From positions 434,001-498,000 of the forward strand of contig QVRM01002377.1 of NCBI GenBank assembly GCA_003439945.1: 64,000 bases of DNA. The letters run 5' to 3'. This stretch comes from Dermanyssus gallinae (taxonomy: Eukaryota; Arthropoda; Arachnida; Mesostigmata; Dermanyssidae). Each line of letters starts with the position of its first letter. The stretch's first letter is position 1. Shown here piece by piece: positions 61,268-64,000 of this stretch. The notes beneath the pieces are model-generated. The model was given only the letters and a program-made list of their open reading frames with translations, was not told where the DNA came from and did no database searches. A program made the translations under genes and the position numbers.

Positions 61268-63707
61268 ATATATGGAAACAAAAAAATTGCCGGATTTTGG
61301 CACACCGTTATAACAAGGAAACGCCTAATATATAACAACGAGCAATGTGACAGCTTTAAAAGCCGTACAGAGACATGACGTGCGACAACGCCCATAGCAA
61401 TATTTACAAAATGACATAAATGAGAACAATTTTTTATAGATTACAATATATTACTTTTAAATTAGACATGTGTAGTAGGCGCAAAACGAATTTGTCTTCC
61501 ACACCACAAATCGTGGCGTGATTGTGCATGTCAGCGCACCAGGAAGGGGATGCCTAAGACGGCGCGTAACTGTAGCCCTCCGTGCATCTAAATTGACATG
61601 TTTAATAGAAAGTACACATAGACAAATAATGCTAGAAATCGTTTAGTATATGCAGCCTGTCGCCAAGCTATTGTACTAAGTTAATTACATCCGATTCACC
61701 TATATCGGACATAGGTGAATGTCTACAAAGTTGTTCAAATACCAAGAAGTGCGTGATAATCGCAGGAAACTTAAACGATGTTGCCATCTCACTAAAAGTT
61801 ACTCTCGCAAAACTGCTTTTCTTTTTAGGTTAGCAAAAGTGGGACCGTTAATTTGGAGCGATCTCAACAAAGCTACATGCATAGGCTGGAACAAAACCAG
61901 CGCGGTTGACGTAACCATGTTAACTTCCGCGCACGCAACACAATTACCTTAAACAATTACAGAAATATCCGCGCATCGGAAGCCTTAAAAGCTTACCTTT
62001 GGCCTGCCCGGTGCGCAAAACATAAGGGCATATAAACCACCCATGCTCACTCTATCGCCAAACTCACATAAAAATAACAGTAAGCAGAATAAAAGCACAA
62101 AATGCGTCAACGACATTAGAACTCGAACTTGGCGGGGAAGATACACTATTTGAGAACCTTATATGAGAAACCGTATTTCTTATATGAAAAAACACCTCAC
62201 GCATACCGAAAATTTAAAGAACGAAATATGATGTGCTAGTTCCATCTAGAAGAGAATCGACCCTACACCACACTAACACTTGGACTATGTTGTATACAAC
62301 AATGCAAATGTATTATCTGCACAAGTTGCTAAAGGGGCAGTCATGAAGCAAATACAACGCTAGTAATACTAGGCTTCAATGGCATTTAGACTTTTTATCC
62401 TGGACTTAGTGTTACCAGAACTAATCTAGGTCAACTGCGGCGGCGTCCGTTTGGGATTTTAGAAATAAAGGTTTTGTGTTTTAGTTGTGCCGCGTACACA
62501 TAGCTTCGTAACTTCCTACAACAAAGAAAATTTAAGGGGTAGCACTTTTTTGTAGCTATCGACCAGGTCCCCTGCATAAATACTCCAACGACCTGGTCCG
62601 ACTAATAACTACGTGCCCACGAATAACCGATGCAGATCACCATATTTACTGTGTTTTCTTATTTTTAACATTGAAATCATGTCAAACGCGTGCTTTTCCG
62701 AGCCTTTGCATACTTCCAATGACTAAACATTCCTAGTATACTGTATTGTAAAATGCATTAAAATTAATTTTGATATCTTCTTAAACAATGTGTCGATTTA
62801 GGTGATTTCTTCTTTGTATGTCTTTTTGCCTCTAAGTTTTGTTGGCAGCCATCTTCTTACCTTCCCACGTAGGCTTCAGTCTATTAGCTAGGTTATTCAA
62901 TCATGTAGGCTATTATCTAGAGAAAATGTAGTATGGTATACTCTGGCAAACTAAGCTTTTACGAGCACGACTGGGCACTTGTGCTAGCATCATTGGACAT
63001 TTTATATATGTAAACTAATAATATCATCCTGCCTTAGTGCATACATTTTGCATCTATTTTAACACATGCCAAGCGAATACATTGTTGATGATTTTTGGTT
63101 GTGCAATACAACTCTAGGAATGACTGAGAAGTCGATCGAGCTCGTGTGTCAAAGGCATGAATCGTTCATGCAGTGCGTTGTATACTATAAGATGGATACA
63201 GCACGTTCCGAGATTGCGGGAAATAAAAAAACGAAGACACAACAAACGAATACGTTGGTTTGTGGTCTATATGCCGAACATGGCTACCGCCCACGTCATC
63301 TCGAACGTTCCTCTTCTGTCGCCGGTATACCTGTATCCACGAGCGATAGCGGGCTTTATTTAAGTCATACATACGCCTACATGCATGCTAAAACATCCGG
63401 CCATGCGTGCTCGCAGAGCAGGCCGCCAGGCACCACAAACAAAGACCAGCCATGGCGTTTAAGGGATTTCAGAGCATCGTTTTCGGTGTTTGTGCCGGAC
63501 GGACCCCTAATGATATTATGAAGTCGTTTCGATTCTAAAAAAAAAACAATTTAAAACGTTGCGGCTAAATATCATCTATATCGCGTTTTTTACAGGTTTT
63601 TTTTTCGTAAGGCTAAGGCCCGTGTACGGTTTCTTTCTGGCGGATTTTTAATCCACTCCGGCATTTACCTTGTCTAAATTGGAAACCATGCAAACCAATT
63701 TAAAAGT
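61268..63707. other. No recognisable gene
   Basis: AT-rich. The 151-codon plus-strand frame at 63066-63521 has no recognised motif, an unremarkable composition and competing frames on the other strand; I do not call it. Confidence 0.4.
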
Positions 63708-63775
63708 GGCCGGTCTGGGTCTCGAACCCAGGCCTCCCGAATGCAAGGCAAGGCATTGCCACTAAGCCATCTTGT
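63708..63775 (-). mobile_element. tRNA-like sequence, probable SINE head
   Basis: The minus strand has A-box TGGCTTAGTGG and B-box GGTTCGAGACC flanked by matching T-stem bases (ctggg...cccag). The anticodon-arm region, TTGCCTTGCATTCGGG, is close to tRNA-Ala (TGC) but the stem pairs poorly and the acceptor stem does not pair, so a tRNA-derived SINE fits better than a functional tRNA. It does not share the body of the 29.7/52.7/61.1-kb family. Confidence 0.55.
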
Positions 63776-64000
63776 TCGGTATATATACGTATACGCTATG
63801 TTTGTTAGTTTTGCCAATATTATTATTTAGTATACGTTATCTTTTGTCAAATTACTCACAAGAACTCCAGTGAACGTCAGACAAAATCTAAGACCAATAA
63901 AGCGAACAGACTTGCTCTATGTCGGGTGTTAATGAGTACTTTTCTAAATCACAAACCAGCATGCCGTGTTCGATTTTTCTCTAGCAGGAAGATATTCACC
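63776..64000. other. No recognisable gene
   Basis: AT-rich end of the window. Confidence 0.4.

Noticed and set aside
63066..63521. 151-codon plus-strand frame
   Set aside because: No motif, no context, overlapping frames on the other strand; length alone is not convincing.
63708..63775. Functional tRNA-Ala gene
   Set aside because: A and B boxes are good, but anticodon and acceptor stems do not pair; a tRNA-derived SINE fits better.

Overview
This is a repeat-rich, gene-poor piece of an animal nuclear genome, most likely an arthropod. The evidence is the mix of residents: mellifera-type and other mariner transposases, CR1/L2-like and I/Jockey-like non-LTR retrotransposons, a gypsy-type gag relic, tRNA-derived SINEs, long (TA)n tracts and degenerate (AAC)n arrays. 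I see no operons and no bacterial or organellar genes. I cannot name the species. No complete host protein-coding gene can be supported; almost every recognisable coding signal belongs to a mobile element, and nearly all are broken.

Layout. 0-7 kb: a foldback element (766-1926), a GC-rich stretch that could be a promoter or 5' UTR region (about 2.3-5.1 kb) and one unexplained single-exon candidate on the minus strand (6350-6826). 7-16 kb: a LINE reverse transcriptase (RT) relic (7460-8400), half of a second foldback family (8513-8991), and a dead LINE RT (10340-11735) beside a much younger CR1/L2-like LINE with an intact 896-codon frame (12129-15105). The young element may sit inside the older one. 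16-29 kb: (TA)n, an 0.8 kb (AAC)n/(ACGACA)n satellite (17972-18785), a tRNA-like SINE head, a second GC-rich stretch, and two RT relics (24165-24375 and 25480-26640). 29-40 kb: a tRNA-SINE copy, a 2.7 kb higher-order (AAC)-type array with eight conserved cores (34.1-36.7 kb), and a 970-bp foldback hairpin between (TA)n tracts.

40-52 kb: a mariner with both terminal inverted repeats and TA target duplication but a damaged transposase, a second mariner relic, a non-LTR gag with zinc knuckles, a LINE carrying an apparently perfect 445-bp direct repeat, a near-perfect 465-bp palindrome whose spacer looks gag-derived, and the rest of that gag beyond it. 52-64 kb: a second SINE copy, a gypsy-like relic (gag between two degenerate direct repeats), a third mariner relic, RT fragments, an ORF1 fragment with a degenerate 2A-like peptide and a PHD-like finger, a third SINE copy beside it, and a tRNA-like SINE head near the end.

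The window reads as a graveyard in which elements inserted into, beside and across one another. The most unusual objects are the three long inverted-repeat structures, the mutation-sharing 445-bp duplication, the 2A-like ORF1 and the two (AAC)-type arrays whose cores and flanks read as Asp/Asn-rich peptide. All family calls were made by eye from motifs; clade names are tentative.
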